Source of the DNA: Streptomyces sp. SolWspMP-5a-2
Lineage (GTDB): Bacteria; Actinomycetota; Actinomycetes; Streptomycetales; Streptomycetaceae
Reading direction: 5' to 3'
NCBI RefSeq assembly: GCF_900091845.1
Contig: NZ_FMCI01000147.1
Location: forward strand, 26,977 to 90,976
Length of the DNA: 64,000 nt
In this document: piece after piece, positions 17,412 through 26,346 of the stretch
How the letters are laid out: every line of letters starts with the position of its first letter
Position numbering within the stretch: the first letter of the stretch is position 1
The notes under the pieces: model-generated
What the model was told of the DNA's origin: nothing
Databases searched by the model: none
Seen by the model: the letters and a program-made list of their open reading frames with translations, nothing else
Position numbers and translations under genes: made by a program

Positions 17412-18026
17412 ATGACTCGCATCATCGCCGACATCTCCCTCTCGCTCGACGGCTTCGTCACCGGTCCCGATCCCGGCCCGGAGAACGGGCTCGGCACCGG
17501 CGGGGAGGCACTGCACGCCTGGGCGTTCTCCGACGACCCGGTCGAACGGCGCCTGCTGCGCGGGGCCACCGCGCGCTCGGGCGCCGTCGTCCTCGGCCGC
17601 CGTCTCTTCGACCTGGTCGACGGTCCGCACGGCTGGGACGAATCGACCGGCTACGGCGCGGCCGAGGTGGGCAGGCCCGCCTTCGTCGTCGTGACGGGCG
17701 CGCCGCCGCCGTCCGTCCGCCGCTCCGACCTGGACTGGACGTTCGTGACCACCGGGCTCTGCGACGCGGTCGCCGTCGCGCGCGAGCGGGCAGAGGCGGC
17801 CTCGGCGCGCGAGGGCCGGGATCTCGACGTGGTGCTCATGGGCGGCGGCGCCACGATCGGCGCGGCGCTCACCGCCGGGCTCGTCGACGTCCTGTCGCTC
17901 CATCTGGCCCCGGTCGTGCTGGGCGCGGGGACCCCGCTGTTCACGGCCGGGACCCCGCTGTCGCTGGTCCAGCGTGACGTGATCACGACGCCGAACGCGA
18001 CCCATCTGACGTACGACGTGCGCTGA
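17412..18026 (+). CDS. Dihydrofolate reductase/RibD C-terminal domain family protein
   Basis: The 204-residue product starts MTRIIADISLSLDGFVTGPD, with the SLDGF motif of RibD-like reductases, then GAVVLGRRLFDLVDGP, DVVLMGGGATIGAALTAGLVD (NADPH-binding GGG) and LAPVVLGAGTPLF, ending in THLTYDVR. It covers the full family length. Members reduce pteridine- or pyrimidine-like substrates with NADPH, but the substrate of these Streptomyces paralogues is unknown. It converges on the FAD-oxidoreductase operon with a 57-bp gap. A second, more distant member lies at 22164. Confidence 0.85.
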   Translation: MTRIIADISLSLDGFVTGPDPGPENGLGTGGEALHAWAFSDDPVERRLLRGATARSGAVVLGRRLFDLVDGPHGWDESTGYGAAEVGRPAFVVVTGAPPPSVRRSDLDWTFVTTGLCDAVAVARERAEAASAREGRDLDVVLMGGGATIGAALTAGLVDVLSLHLAPVVLGAGTPLFTAGTPLSLVQRDVITTPNATHLTYDVR

Positions 18027-18083
18027 GGCACCCGCGACCCGCGTCGGTTCCCTTCCGGGGCGCCGGGCGGGGCGCGGGCCGGG

Positions 18084-19481
18084 TCAGGCGTCGTCGATCG
18101 CGCGGCGCTCCTCCGGGCTCAGCGGGGGGCCGGTGAGCGGGGGCTTCAGCGGCCCCCTGGCCGCGGAGACCAGCGCGGCCGGGCGCAGCAGGCGCTGCGG
18201 GCCCTTCTGGAGGACCATCACGTCGGTGAGCGCGCGGGCCATCCGTCCCGAGCCGGTGGCGGTGCGGGTGAGGCGGTCGACGAAGCGCGCGGAGAGCCGC
18301 TCCGACGCGGTGGGGCCGCCCTCGGTGGCGCCGTCGTAGAGGACGTCCGTGCCGACGGCGAAGGTCCACGCGGTGTCGACGTGGCGCGCGATGTCCTTCT
18401 GGACGCGGCGCAGGAGGCCCGGGGTGTCGCAGCCGTGTCGCCGCACCGCCCGGTAGAGGGTCAGGGCGCTCTGCGCGGCCACCGACATGCCGTGTCCGTA
18501 CAGGGGGTTGAAGGCGGCCACGGCGTCGCCGACGACGAGGAGGTTCTCAGGGAGCCGTGAACGCTCGTAGTAGTGGCGGTGGTTGGCCGTCATGCGGGTG
18601 ACGTGGACGGGGCCGAGGGGGGTGGCCTTGCCCAGGAGTTCGCCGATGAGCGGATGCCTCAGGCCGAGGGCGAACTCGGTGAACTCGGCGAGGTCGCCGG
18701 TGGGTTCGCCGCCGCGGGTGCCGGAGAGGGTGACGAGCCAGCGGCCGTTCTCGATGGGGAGGATGACGCCGGTCTGCCCGGGGCGGCCCGAGCGGGGCGC
18801 GGCCTGGATGTTGATGATGGGCCAGGACTCCGGGAGTCCGGGCGGCTCCTGGCAGAGGACGCTGGCGTAGACGAGCCCGGAGTCGACCCTGCGGGTGGCG
18901 GGCGGCCGGGCCCCGAGGTCGGCCAGCCAGTGGGGGGTGCGCGAGCCCCGGCCGCCCGCGTCGACGACGAGGGTGGCGGAGAGGGTGTCCTCGCTGCCGT
19001 CGGCGTGCCGGATGTGCACGCCGGTGACCTCCTCGGCGCTGCCGGTGAGGCCGAGGACCTCGGTGCCCTGCATCACCGTGACGCGGCCGTCGTCCGCCTT
19101 GAGCACCTGGTCGCGGACGACCCAGTCGAGGAGGTCGCGGTGGCAGGCGATGGTGTAGTGGCTCTCGTCCCAGCGCCGGAACCAGCCCTGGGGGCTGAGC
19201 GCGACCATGCCCGTGGTCAGGGGGATGCGGCGGGCGCCCGCGGCGGTGAGCGCCTTGAGGGTGCCGGGCAGGATCGTCTCGATGGCCTCGGCGCCGCCCG
19301 CCCACAGGTGGTGCACGTGGTGCGCCTGGGGCAGGTTCTTGCGGTGCAGCGGCCCCTCCGGGAGGGTGTCGCGTTCGATGACGACGACCTCGATGCGGGT
19401 CGAGAGGGCCTGCGCCGTGAGCATGGCGGCGAGACCTCCGCCGATGACGATGGCGCGGCGGGGCAGGGCTGATGCGGTCAT
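18084..19481 (-). CDS. FAD-dependent oxidoreductase/monooxygenase
   Basis: The 465-residue product has an N-terminal Rossmann FAD motif (AIVIGGGLAAMLTAQAL, then E33-type VVVIERD), a middle ADGSEDTLSATLVVDAGGRGS segment and the second FAD motif NLLVVGDAVAAFNPLYGHGM. It resembles the geranylgeranyl reductase/halogenase-like group of flavoproteins that act on lipophilic substrates. It is the last gene of a four-gene operon: its ATG overlaps the stop of the DUF6545 gene by 4 bp (ATGA), implying translational coupling. The substrate is unknown; association with a membrane protein suggests a lipid or isoprenoid (inference). Confidence 0.8.
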   Translation of the reverse strand: MTASALPRRAIVIGGGLAAMLTAQALSTRIEVVVIERDTLPEGPLHRKNLPQAHHVHHLWAGGAEAIETILPGTLKALTAAGARRIPLTTGMVALSPQGWFRRWDESHYTIACHRDLLDWVVRDQVLKADDGRVTVMQGTEVLGLTGSAEEVTGVHIRHADGSEDTLSATLVVDAGGRGSRTPHWLADLGARPPATRRVDSGLVYASVLCQEPPGLPESWPIINIQAAPRSGRPGQTGVILPIENGRWLVTLSGTRGGEPTGDLAEFTEFALGLRHPLIGELLGKATPLGPVHVTRMTANHRHYYERSRLPENLLVVGDAVAAFNPLYGHGMSVAAQSALTLYRAVRRHGCDTPGLLRRVQKDIARHVDTAWTFAVGTDVLYDGATEGGPTASERLSARFVDRLTRTATGSGRMARALTDVMVLQKGPQRLLRPAALVSAARGPLKPPLTGPPLSPEERRAIDDA

Positions 19482-20644
19482 GACGCGACGCGTCCTTCTG
19501 GTGTCCGGTTCCGGCGTGCAGCGTCGAGGTCGGGGTGACGGCGCAGGATGCGGGAGAGGGTGAGGGGGGTGCTGGTGAGGGCGGCGCCCGGCGCGGCGCG
19601 TCCGGTGGTGCGGCCGACGGCGACGAGGGCGGCGGCGGCCACGACGGCCTCTGCCTCCGCGAGCACGCGCGCCTCCTCGGTCGTCTTGCCGTCGGCGAGG
19701 TGACCGCGCACGGCGCTCTCCAGGACCGTGGGGTCGAGGTGGGGTTCGAGCTGGCGCAGGGCGTCGCGGATCGCGGTCCTGCGCTGGGTCAGCCGCACCC
19801 CGCGGCGGGTGAACCGGCCCATGGGGACGGGCGACGCCGCCGACCGCACCCCGCACAGGGCGTCGGCGAGGGGGCGCAGGTCGCGGTACTCGCGGCGGTC
19901 GGCGAGCTGGTGGGAGGCGTGCTCCCCGGCGTGCGGCAGGATGAAGCCGAGGGCGATCACCAGGCCCGCGACCCCGGCGACGGGCGGCGCCGCGGTGGTG
20001 CTGAGCCAGTCGAGGTCGTGACCGCCCCAACGGGCCACGACGGCGACCAGTTTGACGCCGTCGAAGACGAGGTTCAGGGCGTAGCCGACGCTGAGCAGGA
20101 CGACGCCCAGGTGCAGCCAGCGGCGGCCCCGCACCCGGCTCTCCCAGGACCAGAGCAGGGCCGAGGTGACCAGGACGGCGACGGTGTGGCCGAGGAGGTA
20201 GAGCAGGATCATCTCCCGCATCCACGGGGTGGTCGCGTAGTAGGTGTCCAGGTCGCGGGTCCGCTCCACCTGGTGCTCGCCGAGCGCGAAGAACACCCAC
20301 AGCAGGACGATGACGGTGCCGTAGCTGCCGTGCACCAGCCAGGTCGCGCGCCGCACGCTCGCCGGTGTGCCGCCGCGCCACTTCACGATCAGCAGCAGGC
20401 AGGAGGCGCAGAACCCGGTCAGCAGGGTGTAGACGACGGGGCCGGCGACATTCGGCACGCCGGTGATGTCGTTGACCCGGGCGATCGTGGTGGGCGCGGC
20501 GAAGAAGAACACGGCGCACGCGGCCAGCAGGAGTCCGGCGACCTGCCGGGCCAGCGGGTTGCGTCCGCCGCGCAGGAAGGCGGGGAGCTTGTAGGCGAGG
20601 CCGACGCCGAGCACGGCGGCGATGACCCAGAAGGAGCTGCTCAT
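19478..20644 (-). CDS. MAB_1171c-like (DUF6545) multi-pass membrane protein
   Basis: The 388-residue product has about seven hydrophobic segments in its first 240 residues (SFWVIAAVLGVGLAYKLPAF, VAGLLLAACAVFFFAAPTTI, VVYTLLTGFCASCLLLI, YGTVIVLLWVFFALGE, ILLYLLGHTVAVLVTSALLW, and others), then a soluble helical C-terminus (RRGVRLTQRRTAIRDALRQL). This matches the Streptomyces/mycobacterial 'MAB_1171c family putative transporter'. ATG 20644 was chosen; GTG 20650 is an alternative. It sits 11 bp after the ImmA-like gene and overlaps the FAD gene by 4 bp. Transport activity has not, to my knowledge, been shown for the family. Confidence 0.75.
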   Translation of the reverse strand: MSSSFWVIAAVLGVGLAYKLPAFLRGGRNPLARQVAGLLLAACAVFFFAAPTTIARVNDITGVPNVAGPVVYTLLTGFCASCLLLIVKWRGGTPASVRRATWLVHGSYGTVIVLLWVFFALGEHQVERTRDLDTYYATTPWMREMILLYLLGHTVAVLVTSALLWSWESRVRGRRWLHLGVVLLSVGYALNLVFDGVKLVAVVARWGGHDLDWLSTTAAPPVAGVAGLVIALGFILPHAGEHASHQLADRREYRDLRPLADALCGVRSAASPVPMGRFTRRGVRLTQRRTAIRDALRQLEPHLDPTVLESAVRGHLADGKTTEEARVLAEAEAVVAAAALVAVGRTTGRAAPGAALTSTPLTLSRILRRHPDLDAARRNRTPEGRVAS

Positions 20645-20655
20645 CGTCACGGTCG

Positions 20656-21216
20656 TCAGCCCTGGGGTCCGTTGTAGCCGAGGGAGGCGCTGAGCCGCCG
20701 GGCGACGTCGTCGGCGGGCCGCGGGCGCGCGGGGTCGGCGAGCCAGCCGCTCAGCCGGGCGCCCATGGTCAGTCCGAAGCGTTCGGCGGTCACCTCGCCG
20801 GCCTCCTGCGAGTGGGCGCGGGCCGCGACGCCGCGCGCGAGGTCCCAGTCGACGCGCTCGCGCATCGCCGCGCGGGCCGCGACGGCGGCGCCGCCGAGGT
20901 CGTGGCCGCGGTGCCCGGCGTGCAGGTGCCACAGTTCGTGCCCCAGCACGACGAGTTGGTGGTCGGGGGCGAGGCGCTCCTCGATGACGACGACGTCCTG
21001 GTCCTTGAGGTCGAGCCAGAGTCCGGTGGTGGTGTTCTCCAGCTCGGCGGGGAACTCGCGCAGGAGCAGCACCACCGGTCGGCCGCCCCGGCGGGCGCTC
21101 ATGGCGGCGCAGAGGGCCGCGAAGACGGTGCGCGGCTCGGCCGGGACGTCGACCGCCTCGGCGACGGCCGCGGCGAGTTCGCCGATGAGTCTCTTCTGCT
21201 GCCGGGCCGTCTTCAC
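20656..21216 (-). CDS. ImmA/IrrE-type metallopeptidase-like protein
   Basis: The 186-residue product carries VVLGHELWHLHAGH, a HExxH zinc-protease motif of ImmA/IrrE proteins, around residue 95, with helical flanks and a Glu-rich helix later (AGEVTAERFGL) that could supply the third ligand. Proteins of this group cleave XRE-type repressors, and the gene directly follows an XRE gene (ATGA overlap at 21213..21216). It is often annotated as a 'toxin component' because of that pairing. The likely role is signal-dependent proteolysis of the upstream regulator, which would switch on the operon (inference from ImmR/ImmA and DdrO/IrrE). Confidence 0.75.
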   Translation of the reverse strand: MKTARQQKRLIGELAAAVAEAVDVPAEPRTVFAALCAAMSARRGGRPVVLLLREFPAELENTTTGLWLDLKDQDVVVIEERLAPDHQLVVLGHELWHLHAGHRGHDLGGAAVAARAAMRERVDWDLARGVAARAHSQEAGEVTAERFGLTMGARLSGWLADPARPRPADDVARRLSASLGYNGPQG

Positions 21217-21845
21217 TGCTTGCGGCCCTCCGGGTCGGTCGTCAGGTTGTCGACGGCGGCCCTGACCGCGTCGAGGTTCCTGGACATGTCGGCGACCATC
21301 CGCGCGAGGGCGGCCAGGTCGGACCGGGACGCCCCGGCGCCGCGGCCCGACATGTGCACGACGCCCAGTTCCCTGAGCACCTTGCCCGGGTCCGTCTCCG
21401 CCTCCAGGTCGACGCGGACCAGCTGGAGTTCCCTGAGCAGGGCCTCCTCGGGGGAGTCCGTGAGGAAGGTGGCGGCGACGCCGTAGTGCCGGGTGAGCAC
21501 GGGACCGGCCGTGATGCTCGGCTTGGACTCGCCCGCCATCAGTTTCCGCACCCAGGTCTCGGTGGTGCCGGTGGCCTCGGCGATCTCCTTGACGACGCGG
21601 ACCCGGTCCTCGGGGCGGGTGCGGGTCTCGTACAGGAAGCGCACGCGCCGCCGGACCATGTCCTCCGGCCGTTCACCGGGCGGGGTGCCGCCGGCGAGCA
21701 GGAGTTCGACGACCGGCCGGCTCAGGCCGGTGGCGTGGGAGAGGCGGGCGACGTCGAGGACGTCCTCGCGCGGGTGTCCCCCGGCGGCGATGAGTTCCTC
21801 GATCCGGTTCAGGACCGACCGCAGGGTGCGGGGGGTGTCGTTCAC
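21213..21845 (-). CDS. XRE-family transcriptional regulator
   Basis: The 210-residue product starts at GTG 21845. It carries two helix-turn-helix-like stretches: VARLSHATGLSRPVVELLLAG near residue 30 and VVKEIAEATGTTETWVRKLM near residue 90. The C-terminal half is helical (LRELQLVRVDLEAETDPGKV; ALARMVADMSRNLDAVRAAV). It is the first gene of the coupled unit XRE - ImmA - DUF6545 - FAD oxidoreductase. It probably represses its own operon. Two 12-bp direct repeats 21 bp apart in the upstream region (21931 and 21952) are candidate operators. Confidence 0.8.
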   Translation of the reverse strand: MNDTPRTLRSVLNRIEELIAAGGHPREDVLDVARLSHATGLSRPVVELLLAGGTPPGERPEDMVRRRVRFLYETRTRPEDRVRVVKEIAEATGTTETWVRKLMAGESKPSITAGPVLTRHYGVAATFLTDSPEEALLRELQLVRVDLEAETDPGKVLRELGVVHMSGRGAGASRSDLAALARMVADMSRNLDAVRAAVDNLTTDPEGRKQ

Positions 21846-22163
21846 CGGTGCTCCTTCCGCGGCGGCGGCCGGTGGGGGGGCGGGCACTTCCGATCGCGGT
21901 CGAACATACGCGCCCATGGTCGGGTAGTTCAACGTTCGTTGGCTCCCGGGGAACATTCGTTGCGGACCGGCCGGGTCTCCCCCGCCGCCCGGCGGCGCGG
22001 ACGGCGACCGCCTGGCCGGGCCGGGCTCCACCGTCGTCCGGCGGTCCGTCACGGAGGCCGGGGGTCCGCGGTGACGTCGCGGACATCTCCTCGCGGTGGA
22101 GCGATGAGTCGGGCCGTGTTCCGCGGTCCTCCTCCTGTACCCGTCGCCGAGGGAAGGCCTCCG
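21846..22163. promoter_or_regulatory. Divergent regulatory region of the XRE operon and the second DHFR-like gene
   Basis: AACGTTCGTTGG (21931..21942) and AACATTCGTTGC (21952..21963) are near-identical direct repeats exactly 21 bp apart, about two helical turns. A weaker AACATACG occurs at 21903. They lie 85-120 bp upstream of the XRE start and are candidate binding sites for it. No gene is supported in this stretch. Confidence 0.45.
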
Positions 22164-22759
22164 ATGCGCAAGGTGACCTATTCGATGAACGTCTCGCTCG
22201 ACGGCTACATCGTCGGGCCGGACGGTGGGTTCGACTGGACGGAGCCCGACGGGGAGCTGTTCCGTTTCGCCACCGACCAGCTCCGGGAGGTCGGCGTCCA
22301 TCTGCTGGGACGGCGGCTCTACGAGACGATGCTGTACTGGGAGGACGCCGAGCAGGACCCGGCGCTCGGCTTCTCGACGGCCGAGTGGGCCGAACTCTGG
22401 CGCGGGCTGCCGAAGGTGGTGTTCTCCACCACGCTGACGGACGTGCGGGGCCGGGCCCGGCTGGCGTCGGGCGGCCCGGCGGAGGAGATCGCGCGGCTGC
22501 GCGCCGAACCCGGGGAGGGCGACATCGCGATCGGCGGGGCGGCCCTCGCCGCGGAGGTGGCGGCGGCGGGTCTGATCGACGAGTACCGGGCCAGGGTCCA
22601 TCCGGTGCTGCTGGGCGGCGGCGTCCCGTTCTTCCCGCAGGCGGAGCGGCGGGTGGACCTCGACCTGGTCGAGCACCGCGCCGTCGGCCCACGGACACTC
22701 TGCCTGCGCTACCGCGTGACGCACCCACGGGCAGGGGGACTCAGGGGGACGCGGTGTGA
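22164..22759 (+). CDS. Second RibD/DHFR-like protein, with no proper in-frame stop
   Basis: ATG 22164 follows GGGAAGGCCTCCG. The protein MRKVTYSMNVSLDGYIVGPD... has the SLDGY motif, HLLGRRLYETMLYWED, DIAIGGAALAAEVAAAGLID (NADPH-binding) and VHPVLLGGGVPFFPQAERR, and homology ends at LCLRYRVTH near 22726. No stop follows in that frame until beyond 24500, across an antisense gene. One extra base in the G-rich stretch 22733..22752 would move the frame to the TGA at 22757..22759. The given end assumes that correction. It is either a sequencing indel or a recent frameshift. Unlinked to the RibD-like gene at 17412. Confidence 0.65.
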
Positions 22760-22901
22760 GGGGGGCGATGGGGAGCGGGGGCGCCGTCCCGGCGGTGGGG
22801 AGCGGGGCGCCGTCCGGCGGTGGGCGGCACCGGCGCGTCCGGCCTCCGCACGCCGAGCGGCCCCCCTCCCCGACCCGTCCGGCGGCGGCCGCCCCCTGGG
22901 C

Positions 22902-23477
22902 TCACCCCTCGACGGCTATCGTGCCGATCGTCGATTCCGGGCCGGGGCCCTCCGGGCGGTCGACCTTCCACCAGCCCAGCACCTCCTGGTACTCGGGCTG
23001 GGGGACGGACCGCCCCTGCGGAGTCATCAGGCGCCCCTGGTAGGCCTGGGCGTAGCGCGCCCGCACCGAGTGGACGCCGGGGCCGTCGGGAACGACGATG
23101 TCGCAGGAGACCGTCACCCACTCCGCCGGACCCGGGTTGTCCTCCGCGAGCGCGGCCACCGGGGTACCGGCGTTGACCGACAGCAGGGCGCCGCCGCTGC
23201 GCTGCTTGCCGTTCCACACGGACGCCTGGGCCCGCTCCTCGCCCGCCAGGCCGACGATCACCTGATTGACGGCGTTGCCGCACAGCCGGCAGTCGTGCAG
23301 CAGCTCGAAGGTGACCTGGTAGGCGCCTCCGCAGGGAACCCGCACCTCGGCGCCCCGGCCGTCGATCCGCACGTTCCGGATCCTGAACCGGGACGGCTCG
23401 ACCATCTCGGTGCCGGGCGTGCCGGGCGTGCCAGTGGTCGCGGCAGGTGTCTCGCTGTGACGCATCTTGTCGTTCAT
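22902..23477 (-). CDS. Hypothetical protein, beta-rich
   Basis: A 191-residue product I cannot assign. It begins MNDKMRHSETPAATTG (second ATG at residue 5 possible), has a Thr/Gly/Pro-rich linker, then an apparently beta-strand-rich domain: FRIRNVRIDGRGAEVRVP, YQVTFELLHDCRLCGNAVNQ with a CxxC, WVTVSCDIVVPDGPGVHSV and QPEYQEVLGWWKVDRP. No signal peptide is visible. A predicted beta-sandwich with one CxxC is the most that can be said. It follows the terminator of the valine operon and is antisense to the run-on frame of the second DHFR-like gene. Confidence 0.65.
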   Translation of the reverse strand: MNDKMRHSETPAATTGTPGTPGTEMVEPSRFRIRNVRIDGRGAEVRVPCGGAYQVTFELLHDCRLCGNAVNQVIVGLAGEERAQASVWNGKQRSGGALLSVNAGTPVAALAEDNPGPAEWVTVSCDIVVPDGPGVHSVRARYAQAYQGRLMTPQGRSVPQPEYQEVLGWWKVDRPEGPGPESTIGTIAVEG

Positions 23478-23520
23478 GCCACCAGTGAACAGGGAGCCAC
23501 TGACAATGACCCCGGGCGAG

Positions 23521-23547
23521 AGGGTCCCGGCCGGTCGGCCGGGCCCT
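23521..23547 (-). terminator. Hairpin after the valine-catabolic operon
   Basis: AGGG-T-CCCGGCC pairs with GGCCGGG-CCCT around GGTC, with one bulged T. It lies about 30 bp beyond the stop of the last gene of the operon on the minus strand. Confidence 0.5.
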
Positions 23548-23579
23548 CCCGAGGGTGCAGGATCGGCGGTGGCGCCGGG

Positions 23580-24371
23580 TCAGCGGTGGCGGAACTCGGC
23601 GGGGCGCTTCTCGGTGAAGGCGCTCATGCCCTCCTTCTGGTCGGCGGTGGCGAACACCGCGTGGAACAGGCGCCGTTCGAAGCGGACGCCCTCGGCGAGG
23701 GTGGTCTCGAAGGCGCGCGCGACGGCCTCCTTGGCCATCATCGCGACCGGCAGCGACATCCCGGCGACGGTCTCGGCGACGGCGAGCGCCTCGGTGAGGA
23801 GGTCGTCGGCCGGGACGACCCGGGAGACGAGCCCGGCGCGTTCGGCCTCGGCCGCGTCCATGGTGCGGCCGGTCAGGACCAGTTCCATGGCCTTGGCCTT
23901 GCCGACGGCGCGGGTCAGCCGCTGGGAGCCGCCGATGCCGGGGATCACCCCGAGCCGGATCTCGGGCTGGCCGAAGACGGCGGTGTCGGCGGCGAGCAGG
24001 ATGTCGCAGAGCATGGCGAGTTCGCAGCCGCCGCCGAGGGCGTACCCGGAGACGGCGGCGACGGTCGGGGTGCGCAGCGCGCCGAGCCGGTCCCAGGCGG
24101 CGAACCAGTCGGCGAGGTACATGTCGAGGTACCCCTGCGGCTGCATCTCCTTGATGTCGGCCCCGGCCGCGAACGCCTTCGCCGAGCCGGTGATGACGAC
24201 GCAGCCGCACTCCGGGTCCCGGTCGAGGGCCTCGGCCGCCGCCACCACCTCGTTCATGACCTGGAGGTTCAGGGCGTTGAGCGCCTTGGGCCGGTTGAGG
24301 GTCAACAGGGCGGTGCGGCCCCTGCGTTCGACGAGGACGGTCTCGAAGCCGTCGGTCGGCGGTGTGGTCAT
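23580..24371 (-). CDS. Enoyl-CoA hydratase
   Basis: The 263-residue product has the crotonase fold motifs [18 protein letters not shown] (oxyanion-hole region), [20 protein letters not shown] and [20 protein letters not shown]. The two catalytic Glu of hydratases are present (GGGCE and PEI positions), so hydration of a 2-enoyl-CoA such as methacrylyl-CoA in valine degradation fits. It is the last gene of the operon and its ATG overlaps the mmsB stop by 4 bp. Confidence 0.85.
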   Translation of the reverse strand: MTTPPTDGFETVLVERRGRTALLTLNRPKALNALNLQVMNEVVAAAEALDRDPECGCVVITGSAKAFAAGADIKEMQPQGYLDMYLADWFAAWDRLGALRTPTVAAVSGYALGGGCELAMLCDILLAADTAVFGQPEIRLGVIPGIGGSQRLTRAVGKAKAMELVLTGRTMDAAEAERAGLVSRVVPADDLLTEALAVAETVAGMSLPVAMMAKEAVARAFETTLAEGVRFERRLFHAVFATADQKEGMSAFTEKRPAEFRHR

Positions 24372-25264
24372 GGGCGTGCTCCGCTCCAGTCCCTGATGGT
24401 GCGCACGATGCCGGAGAAGTCCTCGGCGGATCCGCCGCGTTCGGCGTACTCCTCGTACAACTCGGCAGCGCGCAGGCCGAGTTCGGCGTGGACTCCGCCC
24501 GCGCGCAGGGCGTTGGCGGCGAGGCCGAGGTCCTTCGCCATGAGGGAGGCGGCGAACCCGGGGGCATAGTCGCGGTTGGCGGGGCTGGCCGGAACCGGCC
24601 CCGGCACCGGGCAGTTGACGCTGAGCGCCCAGCACTGTCCGGAGGCGGTGGACGCGACGTCGTAGAGGGCCTGGTGGGAGAGGCCGAGGCTTTCGGCGAG
24701 GACGAAGGCCTCGCTGACGGCGATCATGGAGACGCCGAGGATCATGTTGTTGCAGATCTTCGCGGCCTGTCCGGCTCCCGCGTCCCCGCAGTGGACGGCC
24801 TTGCGGCCCATGGCGTCGAGCAGCGGCAGCGCCTCGGCGAACTCCGCCTCCCCGCCGCCCGCCATGAAGGTGAGCGTCCCGGCCTCGGCGCCGACGACCC
24901 CGCCGGAGACCGGGGCGTCCAGGCCGCGCATCCCGGCGTCGGCGGCCCGCCGGTGGGCGGTGCGCGCGTCGGCGACATCGATGGTGGAGCAGTCGACGAA
25001 GAGGGTGCCGGGGCGGGCGGCGGCGAGGATCTCGTCGTAGAGGCCGAGGACGTGCCGTCCCGCGGGGAGCATGGTGAGCACGATGTCGGCCCCGGCGACG
25101 GCCTCGGCCGCGGAGGCGGCCGGGTGCACGCCCGCGGCCACGGCGCCCTCCAGGGCGGCGGGCACCAGGTCGTGGCCGACGACCCGGTGGCCCGCGCCGA
25201 CGAGGTTGGCGGCCATGGGCGCACCCATGTGGCCGAGTCCGATGAACGCGACGGTCCGGTTCAC
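24368..25264 (-). CDS. mmsB: 3-hydroxyisobutyrate dehydrogenase
   Basis: The 298-residue product starts at GTG 25264. The N-terminal Rossmann motif [20 protein letters not shown] binds [19 protein letters not shown] is the substrate-binding signature, [18 protein letters not shown] contains the catalytic Lys (K in QAAK), and [10 protein letters not shown] lies in the C-terminal domain. It oxidises 3-hydroxyisobutyrate to methylmalonate semialdehyde, the substrate of MmsA. The gene is coupled by 4-bp overlaps on both sides (GTGA with the hydrolase gene, ATGA with the hydratase gene). Confidence 0.9.
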   Translation of the reverse strand: MNRTVAFIGLGHMGAPMAANLVGAGHRVVGHDLVPAALEGAVAAGVHPAASAAEAVAGADIVLTMLPAGRHVLGLYDEILAAARPGTLFVDCSTIDVADARTAHRRAADAGMRGLDAPVSGGVVGAEAGTLTFMAGGGEAEFAEALPLLDAMGRKAVHCGDAGAGQAAKICNNMILGVSMIAVSEAFVLAESLGLSHQALYDVASTASGQCWALSVNCPVPGPVPASPANRDYAPGFAASLMAKDLGLAANALRAGGVHAELGLRAAELYEEYAERGGSAEDFSGIVRTIRDWSGARP

Positions 25265-26346
25265 GCGGTGCCCTCCGGGGTCGGTCCGGGCCGGGAGAGG
25301 CCCAGTTCACGGGGTGCGAGCGGGGCGAAGTAGCGCTCCACGTCGGCGTCGGTGACGTCGTCGAGGCGGGCCGGTGACCAGTGCGGGTTCCGGTCCTTGT
25401 CGATGATCTGGGCGCGGACGCCCTCGACCAGGTCGGGTGCGGCGAGGGCGTGGCAGGAGACGCGGTACTCCTGGTCCAGGACCTCCTCGAGGGTGGCGAG
25501 GCGGCGGGCGCGGCGCATCGCGGCGAGGGTGACCTTGAGGGCGGTCGGCGACTTCGACAGCAGCGTCTCGGCCGCTTCCTTGGCCGCCGGGTCGCCGTGG
25601 GCGAGGAGGCGGCTGACGATCTCCTCGACGGTGTCGGCCCGGTAGCAGGTGTCGATCCACTCCCGACGGGCCGTCAACTCGCCCTCGGGCGGCGGCTGGA
25701 CGTGCCGGGCGAGGGCGTCGGCCACGGGCAGCGCGGTGAGGTCGTCGAGGAGGGCGCCGAGCGCGGCGGACGGCACGTGGTGGTCGGCGAGGCCGCAGAG
25801 CACGGCGTCGCCCGCCCCGAAGTGGGCGCCGGTCAGGGCGAGATGGGTGCCGAGTTCGCCGGGTGCGCGGGAGAGCAGGTAGGTGCCGCCGACGTCCGGG
25901 ACGAAGCCGATGCTGGTCTCCGGCATGGCGATCCGGGAGCGTTCCGTGACGATCCTGACCCCGCCGTGCGCGGAGACGCCGACGCCGCCGCCCATGACGA
26001 TGCCGTCCATGACGGCGACGTACGGCTTGGGGTAGCGGGCGATGCGGGCGTTGAGGTGGTACTCGTCGTACCAGAAGGCGGCCGCCGCGGTGCCGTCGCC
26101 GTCGCGGGCGTCGTCGTGCACGGCGCGGATGTCGCCGCCCGCGCACAGGCCGCGTTCGCCCGCTCCGGTGAGGACGACGGCGTGCACGGCCGGGTCGTGC
26201 TCCCAGGCCGTGAGGGCTTCGTCGATCAGGCCGACCATGGTGTGGTCGAGGGCGTTGAGGGCCCGGGGCCGGTTGAGGGTGAGCCGGCCGGTCCGGCCGT
26301 CGACGGCGACCAGGACGGAGGGTTCGGGCTGTCCGGCGGGGCTCAT
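25261..26346 (-). CDS. 3-hydroxyisobutyryl-CoA hydrolase
   Basis: A 361-residue crotonase-superfamily protein. Length, [54 protein letters not shown] and a C-terminal segment ([20 protein letters not shown]) match 3-hydroxyisobutyryl-CoA hydrolases rather than plain hydratases. It hydrolyses the CoA ester to free 3-hydroxyisobutyrate in valine breakdown. It sits between the acyl-CoA dehydrogenase and mmsB genes, with 4-bp overlaps at both ends, the position expected for this step. Confidence 0.88.
   Translation of the reverse strand: MSPAGQPEPSVLVAVDGRTGRLTLNRPRALNALDHTMVGLIDEALTAWEHDPAVHAVVLTGAGERGLCAGGDIRAVHDDARDGDGTAAAAFWYDEYHLNARIARYPKPYVAVMDGIVMGGGVGVSAHGGVRIVTERSRIAMPETSIGFVPDVGGTYLLSRAPGELGTHLALTGAHFGAGDAVLCGLADHHVPSAALGALLDDLTALPVADALARHVQPPPEGELTARREWIDTCYRADTVEEIVSRLLAHGDPAAKEAAETLLSKSPTALKVTLAAMRRARRLATLEEVLDQEYRVSCHALAAPDLVEGVRAQIIDKDRNPHWSPARLDDVTDADVERYFAPLAPRELGLSRPGPTPEGTA

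Noticed and set aside
20656..21845. XRE and ImmA-like genes as a plain two-gene toxin-antitoxin module
   Set aside because: The 'toxin' has a HExxH protease motif and the pair is coupled to two further genes, so a regulator-protease switch fits better.
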